The notes: a model not told the origin generated them from the letters alone. A DNA stretch of 64,000 nucleotides from Streptomyces bikiniensis (GCA_000716465.1 JNWL01000001.1:186001-250000); one strand, 5' to 3'; shown: positions 36,969-47,461, numbered from the stretch's first letter. Numbers and translations are program-made.

Positions 36969-38312
36969 GTGATCTCTCGAATCGATCTGCGCGGCGAGGC
37001 CCTCCCCGAGGGTTCCGCCCTGCGTGACCTGCTGCCCCGTGCCGAGTTCGACGTGGAAGCCGCCCTGGAGAAGGTGCGGCCGATCTGCGAGGACGTACGG
37101 CATCGTGGCGCGGCCGCGGTGATCGACTACGGGGAGAGATTCGACGGCGTCCGCGTCCCGGGCCTGCGCGTCCCCGCCGGGGAGCTGACCCGCGCCCTCG
37201 ACGAGCTCGACCCGGCCGTCCGCGCCGCCCTGGAGGAGTCCGTCCGGCGCGCCCGGCTCGTCCACCGCGAGCAGCGCCGGACCACCCACACCACCCAGGT
37301 CGTCCCCGGCGGCACGGTCACCGAGAAGTGGATCCCCGTCGAGCGCGTCGGCCTGTACGTGCCGGGCGGCCGCTCGGTCTACCCGTCCTCCGTCGTGATG
37401 AACGTCGTCCCGGCCCAGGAGGCCGGCGTCGAGGGCGTCGCCGTCGCCTCGCCCCCGCAGCGCGAGTTCGGCGGGCTCCCGCACCCGACGATCCTGGCCG
37501 CCTGCGCCCTGCTCGGCGTGGACGAGGTCTACGCCGCCGGCGGCGCCCAGGCCGTCGCCATGTTCGCGTACGGCACCGAAGCGCGCGGGGACGAGCCCGG
37601 CTGCGCCCCCGTCAACCTGGTCACAGGGCCCGGCAACATCTACGTGGCCGCCGCCAAGCGCCTCCTCAAGGGCCGCATCGGCATCGACGCCGAGGCCGGA
37701 CCCACCGAGATCGCGATCCTCGCGGACTCCACCGCCGACCCCGTGCACGTCGCCGCCGACCTCATCAGCCAGGCCGAGCACGACCCGATGGCCGCCTCCG
37801 TCCTCGTCACCGACTCCGAGGAGCTGGCCGAGGCCACCGAGGCCGAGCTGAAGACCCAGGTCGCCGCCTCCAAGCACGTGGACGACCGGATCGTCCCGGC
37901 CCTGGCCGGCCGCCAGTCCGCGATCGTCCTCGTCCGCGACCTCGCCGACGGCCTCAAGGTCGTCGACGCGTACGGCGCCGAGCACCTGGAGGTCCAGACC
38001 GCCGACGCCGCCGCCGTCGCGGACCGCGTCCGCAACGCCGGCGCGATCTTCGTCGGCCCCTGGGCCCCCGTCTCGCTCGGCGACTACTGCGCCGGCTCCA
38101 ACCACGTCCTGCCCACCGGCGGCTGCGCCTGCCACTCCTCGGGCCTCTCCGTGCAGTCCTTCCTGCGCGGGGTGCACATCGTGGACTACACCCGCGACGC
38201 CCTCGCGGACGTCGCCCACCACGTGGTGACCCTCGCGGAGGCCGAGGACCTGCCGGCCCACGGCGCGGCGGTCAAGGCACGGTTCGGATGGAAGGTGCCG
38301 AAGACCAAGTGA
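36969..38312 (+). CDS. hisD: Histidinol dehydrogenase
   Basis: 447 residues. Catalyses the last two steps, L-histidinol to L-histidine, using NAD and zinc. Signature blocks are [74 protein letters not shown], and [20 protein letters not shown]. The Gln, His, Asp and His zinc ligands fall in these blocks. The GTG start opens an operon of eight overlapping or near-contiguous genes. Its stop overlaps the start of hisC. Confidence 0.97.
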   Translation: MISRIDLRGEALPEGSALRDLLPRAEFDVEAALEKVRPICEDVRHRGAAAVIDYGERFDGVRVPGLRVPAGELTRALDELDPAVRAALEESVRRARLVHREQRRTTHTTQVVPGGTVTEKWIPVERVGLYVPGGRSVYPSSVVMNVVPAQEAGVEGVAVASPPQREFGGLPHPTILAACALLGVDEVYAAGGAQAVAMFAYGTEARGDEPGCAPVNLVTGPGNIYVAAAKRLLKGRIGIDAEAGPTEIAILADSTADPVHVAADLISQAEHDPMAASVLVTDSEELAEATEAELKTQVAASKHVDDRIVPALAGRQSAIVLVRDLADGLKVVDAYGAEHLEVQTADAAAVADRVRNAGAIFVGPWAPVSLGDYCAGSNHVLPTGGCACHSSGLSVQSFLRGVHIVDYTRDALADVAHHVVTLAEAEDLPAHGAAVKARFGWKVPKTK

Positions 38313-39460
38313 CCGCAGACCGAACGACCGCAGACCGAACGACCGGAACCGGCGTGACCGGAATCGACGACCTCCCCGTCCGGGAGGAGCTGCGCGGCAA
38401 GTCCCCCTACGGCGCGCCCCAGCTCGACGTCCCCGTCCAGCTCAACACCAACGAGAACCCCTACCCGCTGCCCGAGCCCCTGGTGGCCCGGATCGCGGAG
38501 CGGGTCGCGGAGGCCGCCCGCGGCCTCAACCGCTACCCCGACCGGGACGCGGTCGAGCTGCGCACCGAGCTCGCCCGCTACCTCACCCGCACCGGCGGGC
38601 ACCCGGTCACCGCCGAGAACGTCTGGGCGGCCAACGGCTCCAACGAGGTCCTCCAGCAGCTCCTCCAGACCTTCGGCGGCCCCGGCCGCACCGCGATCGG
38701 CTTCGAGCCCTCGTACTCGATGCACGCCCTGATCGCCCGCGGCACCGGCACCGGCTGGATCTCCGGTCCCCGCGACGACGACTTCCGCGTGGACGTGGAG
38801 AGCGCCTGTAAGGCGATCGCCGAGCACCGCCCGGACGTCGTCTTCGTCACCTCGCCCAACAACCCCACCGGCACCGCCGTCGAGGCCGACACCGTCCTCG
38901 CCCTGTACGAGGCGGCCCAGGCGGCCGGGCCGTCGATGGTCGTCGTGGACGAGGCGTACGTCGAGTTCAGCCACCGCGACTCGCTGCTGCCCCTCATCGA
39001 GGGCCGCCCGAACCTGGTGGTCTCGCGGACCATGTCCAAGGCTTTCGGCGCCGCCGGACTCCGCCTCGGCTACCTCGCCGCCCACCCCGCCGTGGTCGAC
39101 GCCGTGCAGCTCGTCCGGCTGCCGTACCACCTCTCCGCCGTCACCCAGGCCACCGCGCTCGCCGCCCTGGAGCACACCGACACCCTCCTCGGGTACGTCG
39201 AGCAGCTCAAGGCCGAGCGCGACCGGCTCGTCGCCGAACTGCGGGCGATCGGCTACGAGGTCACCGAGTCCGACGCCAACTTCGTGCAGTTCGGGAAGTT
39301 CCCCGACACCCACGCCGCCTGGCGGGCGATCCTCGACCGGGGCGTCCTGGTCCGGGACAACGGCGTACCGGGATGGCTGCGCGTCACCGCCGGCACCCCC
39401 GAAGAGAACGACGCGTTCCTCGACGCGGTCCGTGAATTGATGAAGGAGCAGGAACGATGA
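38309..39460 (+). CDS. hisC: Histidinol-phosphate aminotransferase
   Basis: 383 residues from the GTG overlapping the hisD stop. PLP-dependent fold-type I enzyme converting imidazole acetol phosphate to histidinol phosphate. Recognised blocks are [41 protein letters not shown] and the PLP lysine in [17 protein letters not shown]. The first 12 residues ([11 protein letters not shown]) come from a 15-bp tandem duplication. A start at the downstream GTG ([13 protein letters not shown]) would avoid it, so the true N-terminus is uncertain. Confidence 0.96.
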   Translation: MTADRTTADRTTGTGVTGIDDLPVREELRGKSPYGAPQLDVPVQLNTNENPYPLPEPLVARIAERVAEAARGLNRYPDRDAVELRTELARYLTRTGGHPVTAENVWAANGSNEVLQQLLQTFGGPGRTAIGFEPSYSMHALIARGTGTGWISGPRDDDFRVDVESACKAIAEHRPDVVFVTSPNNPTGTAVEADTVLALYEAAQAAGPSMVVVDEAYVEFSHRDSLLPLIEGRPNLVVSRTMSKAFGAAGLRLGYLAAHPAVVDAVQLVRLPYHLSAVTQATALAALEHTDTLLGYVEQLKAERDRLVAELRAIGYEVTESDANFVQFGKFPDTHAAWRAILDRGVLVRDNGVPGWLRVTAGTPEENDAFLDAVRELMKEQER

Positions 39461-40050
39461 GCCGCGTAGGCCGCGTTGAGCGCACCACCAAGGAGACCTC
39501 CGTCGTCGTCGAGATCGACCTCGACGGCACCGGAAAGGTCGACGTGTCGACCGGGGTCGGCTTCTACGACCACATGCTCGACCAGCTCGGCCGCCACGGC
39601 CTCTTCGACCTGACCGTCAAGACCGACGGCGACCTGCACATCGACTCGCACCACACCATCGAGGACACCGCCCTCGCCCTCGGCGCCGCCTTCAAGCAGG
39701 CCCTCGGCGACAAGGTCGGCATCTACCGCTTCGGCAACTGCACCGTCCCGCTGGACGAGTCGCTCGCCCAGGTCACCGTGGACCTCTCCGGCCGCCCGTA
39801 CCTCGTGCACACCGAGCCCGAGAACATGGCGCCGATGATCGGCTCGTACGACACGACGATGACCCGGCACATCTTCGAGTCCTTCGTCGCCCAGGCCCAG
39901 ATCGCGCTGCACATCCACGTCCCGTACGGACGCAACGCCCACCACATCGTGGAGTGCCAGTTCAAGGCCCTGGCCCGCGCCCTGCGCTATGCCTCCGAGC
40001 GCGACCCGCGCGCCGCCGGCATCCTTCCCTCCACGAAGGGCGCGCTCTAG
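39457..40050 (+). CDS. hisB: Imidazoleglycerol-phosphate dehydratase
   Basis: 197 residues, the monofunctional form without a phosphatase domain. Manganese-binding His and Glu residues lie in [44 protein letters not shown] and [19 protein letters not shown]. The ATG overlaps the hisC stop. Histidinol-phosphate phosphatase must be encoded elsewhere. Confidence 0.97.
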   Translation: MSRVGRVERTTKETSVVVEIDLDGTGKVDVSTGVGFYDHMLDQLGRHGLFDLTVKTDGDLHIDSHHTIEDTALALGAAFKQALGDKVGIYRFGNCTVPLDESLAQVTVDLSGRPYLVHTEPENMAPMIGSYDTTMTRHIFESFVAQAQIALHIHVPYGRNAHHIVECQFKALARALRYASERDPRAAGILPSTKGAL

Positions 40051-40052
40051 TC

Positions 40053-40217
40053 GTGAACGGCCTCTCCACCATCCTGATCGTCGTCGGGCTGTTCCTGCTC
40101 GGCGGCATCTACTCCTTCGCCAAGCAGCAGATGCCCAAGGGCGTCATCGTGCTGCTCTCGATCGGCGCCGCGATGTGCCTCGCCGCCGGCGTCCTCCGTC
40201 TGGACGTGTGGTCATGA
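40053..40217 (+). CDS. Small membrane protein in the his operon, 54 residues
   Basis: Starts at GTG two bases after hisB and overlaps hisH by 4 bases. [20 protein letters not shown] and [19 protein letters not shown] form two membrane helices joined by SFAKQQMPK, with a very short tail. Both junctions are tight, so it is almost certainly translated. Function unknown; nothing enzymatic is visible. It could anchor or regulate the pathway, but that is speculation. Confidence 0.85.
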   Translation: MNGLSTILIVVGLFLLGGIYSFAKQQMPKGVIVLLSIGAAMCLAAGVLRLDVWS

Positions 40218-40864
40218 GCGCATCGGGAAACCCCAAGAAGGTCGTCGTCTTCGACTACGGCTTCGGCAACGTGCGCTCCGCCGAGCGCGCCCTCGCCCGG
40301 GTCGGGGCCGACGTCGAGATCACCCGCGACTACGAGCGCGCCATGAACGCCGACGGGCTCCTCGTCCCCGGCGTCGGCGCCTTCTCCGCCTGCATGCGGG
40401 GGCTCAAGGAGGCCCGCGGCGACTGGATCGTCGGCCGCCGCCTCTCCGGCGGCCGGCCCGTCATGGGCATCTGCGTCGGCATGCAGATCCTCTTCGCCCA
40501 GGGCATCGAGCACGGCGTGGAGACCGAGGGCCTCGACGAGTGGCCCGGCACGGTCGAACCGCTGGACGCCCCCGTCGTCCCCCACATGGGCTGGAACACC
40601 GTCGACGCCCCCGCGGACAGCGAGCTGTTCGCCGGCCTCGACGCCGACGCCCGCTACTACTTCGTGCACTCCTACGGCGTGCGCGAGTGGACGCTGGAGG
40701 TCGGCAACCCCAACATCCGCGCCCCCAAGGTCAGCTGGGCCACCCACGGCGAGCCCTTCGTCGCGGCCGTCGAGAACGGCGCCCTGTGGGCCACCCAGTT
40801 CCACCCCGAGAAGTCCGGCGACGCCGGAGCCCAGCTCCTCACCAACTGGATCGGAACCCTGTGA
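40214..40864 (+). CDS. hisH: Imidazole glycerol phosphate synthase, glutaminase subunit
   Basis: 216 residues. Class I glutamine amidotransferase that feeds ammonia to HisF. The nucleophilic cysteine lies in [19 protein letters not shown] and the His-Glu pair in [30 protein letters not shown] forms the oxyanion region. The ATG overlaps the small membrane protein gene, and the stop overlaps priA. Its partner HisF is two genes downstream. Confidence 0.97.
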   Translation: MSASGNPKKVVVFDYGFGNVRSAERALARVGADVEITRDYERAMNADGLLVPGVGAFSACMRGLKEARGDWIVGRRLSGGRPVMGICVGMQILFAQGIEHGVETEGLDEWPGTVEPLDAPVVPHMGWNTVDAPADSELFAGLDADARYYFVHSYGVREWTLEVGNPNIRAPKVSWATHGEPFVAAVENGALWATQFHPEKSGDAGAQLLTNWIGTL

Positions 40865-41589
40865 GCAGCACGCTTGAACTCCTCCCCGCCGTCGACGTCC
40901 GCGACGGCCAGGCCGTCCGCCTCGTCCACGGCGAGTCCGGCACCGAGACCTCCTACGGCTCCCCGCTCGAAGCGGCCCTCGCCTGGCAGGGCTCCGGCGC
41001 CGAGTGGCTGCACCTGGTCGACCTCGACGCGGCCTTCGGCACCGGCGACAACCGCGGGGTGATCGCCGAGGTCACCGGGGCCATGGACATCAAGGTGGAG
41101 CTCTCCGGCGGCATCCGCGACGACGCCTCGCTCGCCGCCGCCCTCGCCACCGGCTGCACCCGCGTCAACCTCGGCACCGCCGCCCTGGAGACCCCCGAGT
41201 GGGTCGCCAAGGTCATCGCCGAGTACGGCGACAGGATCGCCGTCGGCCTCGACGTGCGCGGCACGACGCTGCGCGGCCGGGGCTGGACCCGGGACGGCGG
41301 CGACCTGTACGAGACGCTGGCCCGCCTCGACTCCGAGGGCTGCGCCCGCTACGTCGTCACCGACATCGCCAAGGACGGCACCCTCCAGGGCCCCAACCTG
41401 GAGCTCCTGAAGAACGTCTGCGCGGCCACCGACAAGCCCGTCGTCGCCTCCGGCGGCGTCTCCTCCCTGGACGACCTGCGGGCCCTGTCCGGCCTGGTCC
41501 CGCTGGGCGTCGAGGGCGCGATCGTCGGCAAGGCGCTGTACGCCAAGGCCTTCACCCTCGAAGAGGCGCTCGCGGCGGTGGCGTCGTGA
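40861..41589 (+). CDS. priA: Bifunctional HisA/TrpF isomerase PriA
   Basis: 242 residues. A (beta/alpha)8 barrel that isomerises both ProFAR (histidine) and PRA (tryptophan) in actinobacteria that lack trpF. General acid/base aspartates are in [15 protein letters not shown] (residue 12) and [16 protein letters not shown]. The two phosphate-binding half sites are [11 protein letters not shown] and [11 protein letters not shown]. No trpF is present in the trp genes of this window, which agrees with dual function. GTG start coupled to hisH. Confidence 0.95.
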   Translation: MSSTLELLPAVDVRDGQAVRLVHGESGTETSYGSPLEAALAWQGSGAEWLHLVDLDAAFGTGDNRGVIAEVTGAMDIKVELSGGIRDDASLAAALATGCTRVNLGTAALETPEWVAKVIAEYGDRIAVGLDVRGTTLRGRGWTRDGGDLYETLARLDSEGCARYVVTDIAKDGTLQGPNLELLKNVCAATDKPVVASGGVSSLDDLRALSGLVPLGVEGAIVGKALYAKAFTLEEALAAVAS

Positions 41590-42014
41590 CCTCCGAGGTC
41601 CGCAGGGTCGTCACCGGGGCGCCCTGGGAGGAGCAGTTCGGCTACTCCCGCGCGGTCGAGCTGCCGAACGGCACGGTCCTGGTCTCCGGCTGCACGTCGG
41701 TGGTCGACGGCCAGATCGCCGACGGCGGCCCGTACGACCAGGCGGTCAACTCCTTCCGCGTGGCCTTCGGCGCGCTGGAGCAGCTGGGCCTGGGCGCCGA
41801 GCACGTCGTCCGGACCCGGATGTACCTCACCCACGCCCGGGACGTGGAGGAGGTCGGCCGCGCCCACAAGGAGCTGTTCGACGCCGTCCGCCCCGCCGCC
41901 TCCATGATCATCGTCTCCGGCTTCGTCGACCCCCGCCTGGTCGTCGAGGTCGAGGTCGAGGCCTACCGGCCGGAGGCCCACCGGGCCGGGACCGACCGGG
42001 AGGAGGGCGCATGA
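41586..42014 (+). CDS. RidA/YjgF/YER057c-family protein
   Basis: 142 residues starting at a GTG overlapping the priA stop. RidA proteins hydrolyse reactive enamine or imine intermediates released by PLP enzymes. The trimer-forming fold shows as [37 protein letters not shown] and [18 protein letters not shown]. The usual RidA Arg is in VVRTRMYL, and the end [13 protein letters not shown] is typical. Placement between priA and hisF suggests clearing of a by-product of HisC or of an amino-sugar intermediate, which is inference. Confidence 0.85.
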   Translation: MTSEVRRVVTGAPWEEQFGYSRAVELPNGTVLVSGCTSVVDGQIADGGPYDQAVNSFRVAFGALEQLGLGAEHVVRTRMYLTHARDVEEVGRAHKELFDAVRPAASMIIVSGFVDPRLVVEVEVEAYRPEAHRAGTDREEGA

Positions 42015-42766
42015 GCCTCGCCGTACGCGTGATCCCCTGCCTGGACGTGGACAACGGCCGGGTCGTCAAGGGCGTCAACTTCCAGAACCTGCGGGACGCG
42101 GGCGACCCCGTCGAGATGGCGAAGCTGTACGACGCCGAGGGCGCCGACGAGCTGACCTTCCTCGACATCACCGCCTCCTCCGGCAACCGGGAGACCACCT
42201 ACGACGTGGTGCGCCGCACCGCCGAGCAGGTCTTCATCCCGCTCACGGTCGGCGGCGGCGTGCGCTCGGCCGAGGACGTCGACAAGCTGCTGCGGGCCGG
42301 CGCCGACAAGGTCGGCGTGAACACGGCGGCCATCGCGCGCCCCGAGCTGATCCGGGAGATCGCGGAGCGCTTCGGCCGCCAGGTGCTCGTCCTGTCCGTG
42401 GACGCGCGCCGCACGGAGACCGGCTCCTTCGAGGTCACGACCCACGGCGGGCGCAGGGGCACCGGCATCGACGCCGTCGAGTGGGCGCACCGGGCCGCCG
42501 AGCTTGGCGCGGGCGAGATCCTGCTCAACTCGATGGACGCGGACGGCACGAAGGACGGCTACGACACCGAGATGATCGCGGCCGTGCGCAAGCACGTGAC
42601 CGTGCCGGTGATCGCCTCCGGCGGCGCGGGGAAGCTCTCCGACTTCCCGCCGGCCGTCGCGGCGGGCGCGGACGCGGTGCTCGCGGCCTCCGTCTTCCAC
42701 TTCGGCGACCTGCGGATCTCGCAGGTCAAGGGAGCGCTGCGGGAAGCGGGCCACGAGGTCCGCTGA
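42011..42766 (+). CDS. hisF: Imidazole glycerol phosphate synthase, cyclase subunit
   Basis: 251 residues. A TIM barrel that uses HisH-derived ammonia to form IGP and AICAR. Catalytic aspartates are in [18 protein letters not shown] (residue 11) and [10 protein letters not shown]. Phosphate sites are [11 protein letters not shown] and [11 protein letters not shown], and [14 protein letters not shown] is a signature block. The ATG overlaps the preceding gene. A strong hairpin follows, closing the his operon. Confidence 0.97.
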   Translation: MSLAVRVIPCLDVDNGRVVKGVNFQNLRDAGDPVEMAKLYDAEGADELTFLDITASSGNRETTYDVVRRTAEQVFIPLTVGGGVRSAEDVDKLLRAGADKVGVNTAAIARPELIREIAERFGRQVLVLSVDARRTETGSFEVTTHGGRRGTGIDAVEWAHRAAELGAGEILLNSMDADGTKDGYDTEMIAAVRKHVTVPVIASGGAGKLSDFPPAVAAGADAVLAASVFHFGDLRISQVKGALREAGHEVR

Positions 42767-42785
42767 CACCTGGTTCCGCTTTCCG

Positions 42786-42809
42786 GGAGGGCCCCTTCGG
42801 GGGCCCTCC
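42786..42809 (+). terminator. Terminator of the his operon
   Basis: GGAGGGCCCC (42786-42795), ttcg loop, GGGGCCCTCC (42800-42809), then tTCTT. A perfect 10-bp stem with a stable tetraloop. Confidence 0.9.
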
Positions 42810-42828
42810 TTCTTGGCGGAGTGCACAG

Positions 42829-42870
42829 GATTTCTTTCGCAATTTTCATTGCGCAACTTTTCTTTCGCAT
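42829..42870. promoter_or_regulatory. AT-rich promoter/operator of the ArsR-like regulator
   Basis: A low-GC island in a GC-rich genome, just before the regulator gene. TTTCTTTCGCA occurs twice (42831-42841, 42859-42869; spacing 28). Between them, CGCAA (42838-42842) and TTGCG (42849-42853) form an inverted repeat. The arrangement suits autoregulation by the downstream HTH protein. Confidence 0.55.
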
Positions 42871-42884
42871 CTACGGTCGTGGAC

Positions 42885-43472
42885 ATGACCTCATCCGAGA
42901 ACCGCCGGATCACCGACCTCGGCACCCTCAAGGCCATCTCGCACCCGCTGCGGATGCGCCTCTACCGCGCCCTCTTCACGGCCCGCACCGCCACCGCCTC
43001 CCAGCTCGCCGACCAGGTCGACGAGGCCGTCTCCCTCGTCAGCTACCACCTGCGCAAGCTCGCCGACCACGGCCTCATCGAGGAGGCCGAGAACCGGTCC
43101 GCGGACGGCCGCGAACGCTGGTGGCGGCCCAGCTCGTACGGCTTCAGCATCCACGACGAGGACATGCGCGACGCCCCCGAACTCGTCGCCGCCAACGCCG
43201 CCTTCAGCCGTACGGTCGAGGCGCAGCGCGGCGAGATGCAGGCCCGCTTCCTCGACGAGCGGCACACCTGGTCCGCCGAGTGGCGCGCCGCCTCCACCAG
43301 CTCCGAGTGGCTGCCCCGCCTCACCGCCCCCGAACTCGCCGCGCTCGCCGCCGAACTGGACGCCGTCGTCCAGAAGTACGACCGGCGGGCCCGCGCCGCC
43401 GAAGAGGCCGGCGACACCGAGGGCCGCGAGAACGTCGCCGTCCACGTCTACGGCTTCCCCTACCGCGCGTGA
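42885..43472 (+). CDS. ArsR/HTH-20-type winged-helix transcriptional regulator
   Basis: 195 residues. The DNA-binding winged helix occupies residues about 8-85: [20 protein letters not shown], then [21 protein letters not shown], with [13 protein letters not shown] as the wing region. The C-terminal helical part ([19 protein letters not shown]) probably dimerises. A GTG 6 bases upstream is an alternative start. It overlaps the MFS gene by 4 bases, indicating local control of that exporter. No Cys metal site typical of arsenic sensors is visible. Confidence 0.88.
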   Translation: MTSSENRRITDLGTLKAISHPLRMRLYRALFTARTATASQLADQVDEAVSLVSYHLRKLADHGLIEEAENRSADGRERWWRPSSYGFSIHDEDMRDAPELVAANAAFSRTVEAQRGEMQARFLDERHTWSAEWRAASTSSEWLPRLTAPELAALAAELDAVVQKYDRRARAAEEAGDTEGRENVAVHVYGFPYRA

Positions 43473-44704
43473 ACGCCGCCGTCCTCGCCGCCGCCCCGCC
43501 GCGGCCCGCCCACCGCGACCCCCAGGTCCTCCGCTGGCTCGGCGCCTACACCGCCTCCACCGTCGGCGACAGCGTCTACTACCTCGCCCTCTCCTGGGCC
43601 GCCGTCAGCAGCGGCAGCCCCGCCCAGGCCGGTCTCGTCATGGCCGTCTCCGCCGTGCCCCGCGCCCTGCTCCTGCTCTTCGGCGGGGTGATCGCGGACC
43701 GGCTCGGCCCGCGCCGGGTCGTCCTCGCCTCCGACACCGCCCGCTGCCTGGTGACCCTCGGCCTCGCCGCCGTACTCCTCGCCGCCTCGCCCGGCCTCTG
43801 GCTGCTCGCCGCCGTCGCGCTCGTCTTCGGCGCCGTCGACGCCGTCTTCCTGCCCGCCGTCGGCGCCCTCCCGCCCCGGATCGCCCCCCAGGACCAGCTC
43901 GGCCGCGTCCAGGGCCTGCGCGGCCTCGCCCACCGCATGGGCTCCGTCCTCGGCGCCCCGCTCGGCGGCCTCGCCGTCGCCATCGGCGGCCCCGCGAGCG
44001 CCTTCGGCGCCGCCGGAGCGCTCTTCGCCCTCTCGCTGCCCCTCCTCCGCGCCCTCCGGCTCCGCCCCCTGCCCGCCGGGGAGAAGACCGGCGGCCCCGT
44101 CCTGCGCGACCTCGCCGACGGCCTGCGTCACCTCCGCGGGCACCGGGTCCTCGGGCCGCTGATGATCGTCATCCTCCTCGCCGACCTCGGCTTCGTCGGA
44201 CCCCTCAACGTCGGCCTCGCCCTCCTCGCGGAACAGCGCGGCTGGGGCGCCCCCGGCATCGGCTGGCTCCTCGCGGGCTTCGGCGCCGGCGCCGGGGCGG
44301 CCTCCCTGCTCCTCGCCGTCCGCGGCCGGCTGCCCCGGGCGGGCGCCACCCTCGGCCGGACCATGGTCCTCGGAGCCGTGGCCGTCGCCGTCCTCGCCTT
44401 CGTGCCCGGGCTGCCCGCCGCCGTGGCCGTGGCCGTCGCCGTCGGACTGCTCGCCGGAGTCTCCGGAGCGCTGTGCCACGCCCTCGTCCAGACCGAGTGC
44501 GACCCCGCCTACCTCGGCCGGGTGAGCGCTGTCTCCAGCCTGGGCAGCCTCGGCCTCGCCCCGCTCGGCATGCCGCTCACCGGCGCGGCGGCCGGCTTGT
44601 GGGGCACCGGCCCGGTCTTCGTCGCCGGAGCCGCCGTCTGCGCCCTCTCCGGCGTCTTCGCCCTCGCGGTCCCGGCCCTGCGCCGCGCCGAACTGCCGAA
44701 GTGA
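43469..44704 (+). CDS. MFS transporter (probable drug exporter)
   Basis: 411 residues with about 12 hydrophobic helices. The MFS loop between helices 2 and 3 reads [18 protein letters not shown]. The sequence is similar in style to macrolide or enterobactin exporters ([38 protein letters not shown]). The GTG start overlaps the regulator stop. Substrate unknown; export of a toxic compound sensed by the regulator is the simplest inference. Confidence 0.88.
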   Translation: MNAAVLAAAPPRPAHRDPQVLRWLGAYTASTVGDSVYYLALSWAAVSSGSPAQAGLVMAVSAVPRALLLLFGGVIADRLGPRRVVLASDTARCLVTLGLAAVLLAASPGLWLLAAVALVFGAVDAVFLPAVGALPPRIAPQDQLGRVQGLRGLAHRMGSVLGAPLGGLAVAIGGPASAFGAAGALFALSLPLLRALRLRPLPAGEKTGGPVLRDLADGLRHLRGHRVLGPLMIVILLADLGFVGPLNVGLALLAEQRGWGAPGIGWLLAGFGAGAGAASLLLAVRGRLPRAGATLGRTMVLGAVAVAVLAFVPGLPAAVAVAVAVGLLAGVSGALCHALVQTECDPAYLGRVSAVSSLGSLGLAPLGMPLTGAAAGLWGTGPVFVAGAAVCALSGVFALAVPALRRAELPK

Positions 44705-44720
44705 CGCCGGGCCGCCCGAG

Positions 44721-44872
44721 CGGCGCCGGGTCACCGAAGCGGCGCCGGGTCACCGAAGCGGCGCCGGGTCACCGAAGCGGCGCCGGGTCATCGAAGCGGT
44801 ACCGAGTCATCGAAGCGGTACCTGCTTACCGAAGCGGCACCGGGTCACCGAAGCGGCGCCGGGTCACCGAGG
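44721..44872. repeat. Tandem array, 19-bp period, exactly eight copies
   Basis: Units start every 19 bases from 44721 to 44854 with consensus cggcgccgggtcaccgaag. Four inner or outer copies are perfect or nearly so; copies 5 and 6 carry cggtacc variants. The array fills the space between the MFS stop and the convergent gene stop, so it may also form the transcription end for both. There are no spacers between units, so it is not CRISPR. Confidence 0.92.
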
Positions 44873-44874
44873 GC

Positions 44875-45510
44875 TCAGATCCCCAGCTGCTTCGTCTCCT
44901 GCAGCCGCTCGATCGCCTGCGGCTCCCCGTCGAGCGCCACCTTCGCCGCGTCCTGCCGCCCGTAGAGGTACATCGTCAGCTCGCCCGGCTCCCCGGAAGC
45001 CGTCACCACCGGGGTGCCCTTGTGGGCGACCACCGTCTGCCCGTCCGGGCGGCGCAGCACCAGGCCCACCGGGACCTTGCGGCCGAGCAGCCGGGCCGTG
45101 CGCTCCAGGCGCGACCAGAGGGCGTCCGCGAAGACCGGGTCCAGCTCACGGGCCGACCAGTGGGGCTGGGCCCGCCGCACGTCCTCCGCGTGCACGTAGA
45201 ACTCGACGACGTTCGCCCCCTCGTCCACCTGCTTGATCGAGAACGGCGAGAACTTCGGCGGGCCCGTGCGGATCAGCCGGATCAGCTCGTCGTACGGCTT
45301 GTCGGCGAACTCCGCCTGCACCCGGTCCTGCCGGTCCTTGAGCGCCGGTACGAGCGAACCGGCCGCCGCGTCCGGCCGCCGCTCCCGCACCACCACATGG
45401 GCCGCGAGGTCCCGCGTCCGCCAGCCCTCGCAGAGCGTCGGCGCGTCCGGACCGGCCGCTTCCAACAGGTCCGCCAGCAGAAGCCGTTCACGTTTGGCAT
45501 GGGTCGACAT
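44875..45510 (-). CDS. TIGR03085/DinB-like (mycothiol-isomerase fold) family protein
   Basis: 211 residues from [20 protein letters not shown]. The N-terminal four-helix region has the actinobacterial MDMPI-like pattern: [19 protein letters not shown] includes the first metal-binding His. [20 protein letters not shown] supplies a second His pair. The C-terminal part ([20 protein letters not shown]) resembles the SCP2-like end of these proteins. A metal-dependent thiol transferase role is possible, but no activity is established. Confidence 0.78.
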   Translation of the reverse strand: MSTHAKRERLLLADLLEAAGPDAPTLCEGWRTRDLAAHVVVRERRPDAAAGSLVPALKDRQDRVQAEFADKPYDELIRLIRTGPPKFSPFSIKQVDEGANVVEFYVHAEDVRRAQPHWSARELDPVFADALWSRLERTARLLGRKVPVGLVLRRPDGQTVVAHKGTPVVTASGEPGELTMYLYGRQDAAKVALDGEPQAIERLQETKQLGI

Positions 45511-45594
45511 GTCCGCCAGCGTACGGCGGACGCCGACGGTCCGCCCAGTGGACGCCCCGCCGGTCACCGCCCCCGGGCGCGGCACAATGGCGCC

Positions 45595-45945
45595 ATGAGC
45601 AGCAATCTCGACCCGGCGATCGCCGCCCGCCTCAAGCGCAGTCCGGACGGACTCGTCCCCGCCATCGCCCAGCAGTACGACACCGGCGAGGTGCTGATGC
45701 TCGGCTGGATGGACGACGAGGCCCTGCACCGCACCCTCACCACCGGCCGCTGCACCTACTGGTCCCGCAGCCGCAACGAGTACTGGGTCAAGGGCGACAC
45801 CTCAGGGCACGTCCAGCACGTCAAGTCCGTCGCCCTCGACTGCGACGCCGACACCGTCCTCGTCAAGGTCGACCAGATCGGGGCCGCCTGCCACACCGGC
45901 GCCCGCACCTGCTTCGACGCCGACGTGCTCCCCGTATCCCAGTAA
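45595..45945 (+). CDS. hisI: Phosphoribosyl-AMP cyclohydrolase
   Basis: 116 residues, the single-domain form without the HisE pyrophosphohydrolase. Hydrolyses PR-AMP in the third step of histidine synthesis. Recognised blocks are [36 protein letters not shown], the zinc and magnesium site [15 protein letters not shown], and [12 protein letters not shown]. It is separated from the main his operon but lies 11 bases before trpE, so histidine and tryptophan genes share a transcript here. Confidence 0.96.
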   Translation: MSSNLDPAIAARLKRSPDGLVPAIAQQYDTGEVLMLGWMDDEALHRTLTTGRCTYWSRSRNEYWVKGDTSGHVQHVKSVALDCDADTVLVKVDQIGAACHTGARTCFDADVLPVSQ

Positions 45946-45956
45946 GGTCCGGTCCC

Positions 45957-47447
45957 ATGGATCTCGACACCTTCCGCAAGCTGGCGGCCGACCGCCGCGT
46001 CATCCCCGTCAGCCGCAGGCTCCTCGCGGACGGCGACACCCCGGTCGGGCTCTACCGCAAGCTCGCCGCCGAACGCCCCGGCACCTTCCTCCTCGAATCC
46101 GCGGAGAACGGGCGCTCCTGGTCCCGCTACTCCTTCATCGGGGTCCGCAGCGACGCCACGCTTACGGTGAAGGACGGCGAGGCCCACTGGCTCGGCACCC
46201 CGCCCGTCGGCGTCCCCGTCGACGGCGACCCCCTCCGGGCCCTGCGCGCCACCGTCGAGACCCTCCACACCCCCCGCGACCTGGCATCCGGCATGCCCCC
46301 TTTCACGGGCGGCATGGTCGGCTACCTCGGCTACGACATCGTCCGCCGCCTGGAGAAGATCGGCGAGCACGGCCGGGACGACCTGGAGCTCCCCGAGCTG
46401 ACCATGCTCCTCACCAGCGACCTCGCGGTCCTCGACCACTGGGACGGCTCGGTCCTCCTGATCGCCAACGCGATCAACCACAACGACCTGGAGACCGGCG
46501 TCGACGAGGCGTACGCGCACGCCGTCGCCCGCCTCGACGCCATGGAGGCCGACCTGGCCCGCCCGGTCGCCACCGCCCCCACCGCCCTGCCCGCCTCCGA
46601 GCTCCCCGCCTACTCGGCCCTCTGGGGCGGCCCCGCCTACCAGGCGGCCGTCGAGGACGTGAAGGAGCGCATCCGGGCCGGCGAGGCCTTCCAGGTCGTG
46701 CCCTCGCAGCGCTTCGAGACCCCCTGCACCGCCTCCGCGCTCGACGTCTACCGGGTCCTGCGGGCCACCAACCCGTCCCCGTACATGTACCTCTTCCGCT
46801 TCGAGAACGGCTTCGACGTCGTCGGATCCAGCCCCGAGGCCCTCGTCAAGGTCGAGGACGGGCGGGCGCTCCTGCACCCCATCGCCGGCACCCGGCACCG
46901 CGGCGCCACCCCGCAGGAGGACCACGACCTCGCCGAGGAGCTGCTCGCCGACCCCAAGGAGCGCGCCGAGCACCTCATGCTCGTCGACCTCGGCCGCAAC
47001 GACCTCGGCCGGGTCTGCGCCCCCGGCTCCGTGGAGGTCGTCGACTTCATGTCGATCGAGCGCTACTCCCACGTCATGCACATCGTCTCCACCGTCACCG
47101 GACGGGTCGCGGAGGGCCGCACCGCCTTCGACGTCCTCACGGCCTGCTTCCCCGCCGGCACCCTCTCCGGCGCCCCCAAGCCCCGCGCCATGCAGATCAT
47201 CGAGGAGCTCGAACCCTCCCGGCGCGGCCTGTACGGCGGATGTGTCGGTTATCTCGATTTCGCCGGCGACGCGGACACCGCCATCGCCATCCGTACGGCC
47301 CTGCTCCGCGACGGCACCGCGTACGTGCAGGCCGGAGCGGGCGTCGTCGCCGACTCCGACCCGGTCGCCGAGGACGACGAGTGCCGCAACAAGGCGGCGG
47401 CCGTGCTCCGCGCCGTCCACACCGCCAACCGGATGAACGCCACCTGA
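45957..47447 (+). CDS. trpE: Anthranilate synthase component I
   Basis: 496 residues. Converts chorismate and ammonia to anthranilate. The feedback site for tryptophan is present as [20 protein letters not shown]. The chorismate-binding domain has [55 protein letters not shown] and [19 protein letters not shown], ending with [15 protein letters not shown] and [10 protein letters not shown]. The glutaminase subunit TrpG is not encoded in this window and must be elsewhere. No leader peptide with Trp codons fits the 11-base gap to hisI. Confidence 0.97.
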   Translation: MDLDTFRKLAADRRVIPVSRRLLADGDTPVGLYRKLAAERPGTFLLESAENGRSWSRYSFIGVRSDATLTVKDGEAHWLGTPPVGVPVDGDPLRALRATVETLHTPRDLASGMPPFTGGMVGYLGYDIVRRLEKIGEHGRDDLELPELTMLLTSDLAVLDHWDGSVLLIANAINHNDLETGVDEAYAHAVARLDAMEADLARPVATAPTALPASELPAYSALWGGPAYQAAVEDVKERIRAGEAFQVVPSQRFETPCTASALDVYRVLRATNPSPYMYLFRFENGFDVVGSSPEALVKVEDGRALLHPIAGTRHRGATPQEDHDLAEELLADPKERAEHLMLVDLGRNDLGRVCAPGSVEVVDFMSIERYSHVMHIVSTVTGRVAEGRTAFDVLTACFPAGTLSGAPKPRAMQIIEELEPSRRGLYGGCVGYLDFAGDADTAIAIRTALLRDGTAYVQAGAGVVADSDPVAEDDECRNKAAAVLRAVHTANRMNAT

Positions 47448-47461
47448 GCCCGTAGGGGATA

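Noticed and set aside
42885..44704. Arsenic-resistance operon
   Set aside because: The regulator lacks a Cys metal-sensing site and the partner is an MFS exporter, not ArsB or Acr3; no arsenate reductase is nearby.
44721..44872. Possible CRISPR array
   Set aside because: Units are 19 bp directly head to tail with no spacers, and no cas genes are in the window.
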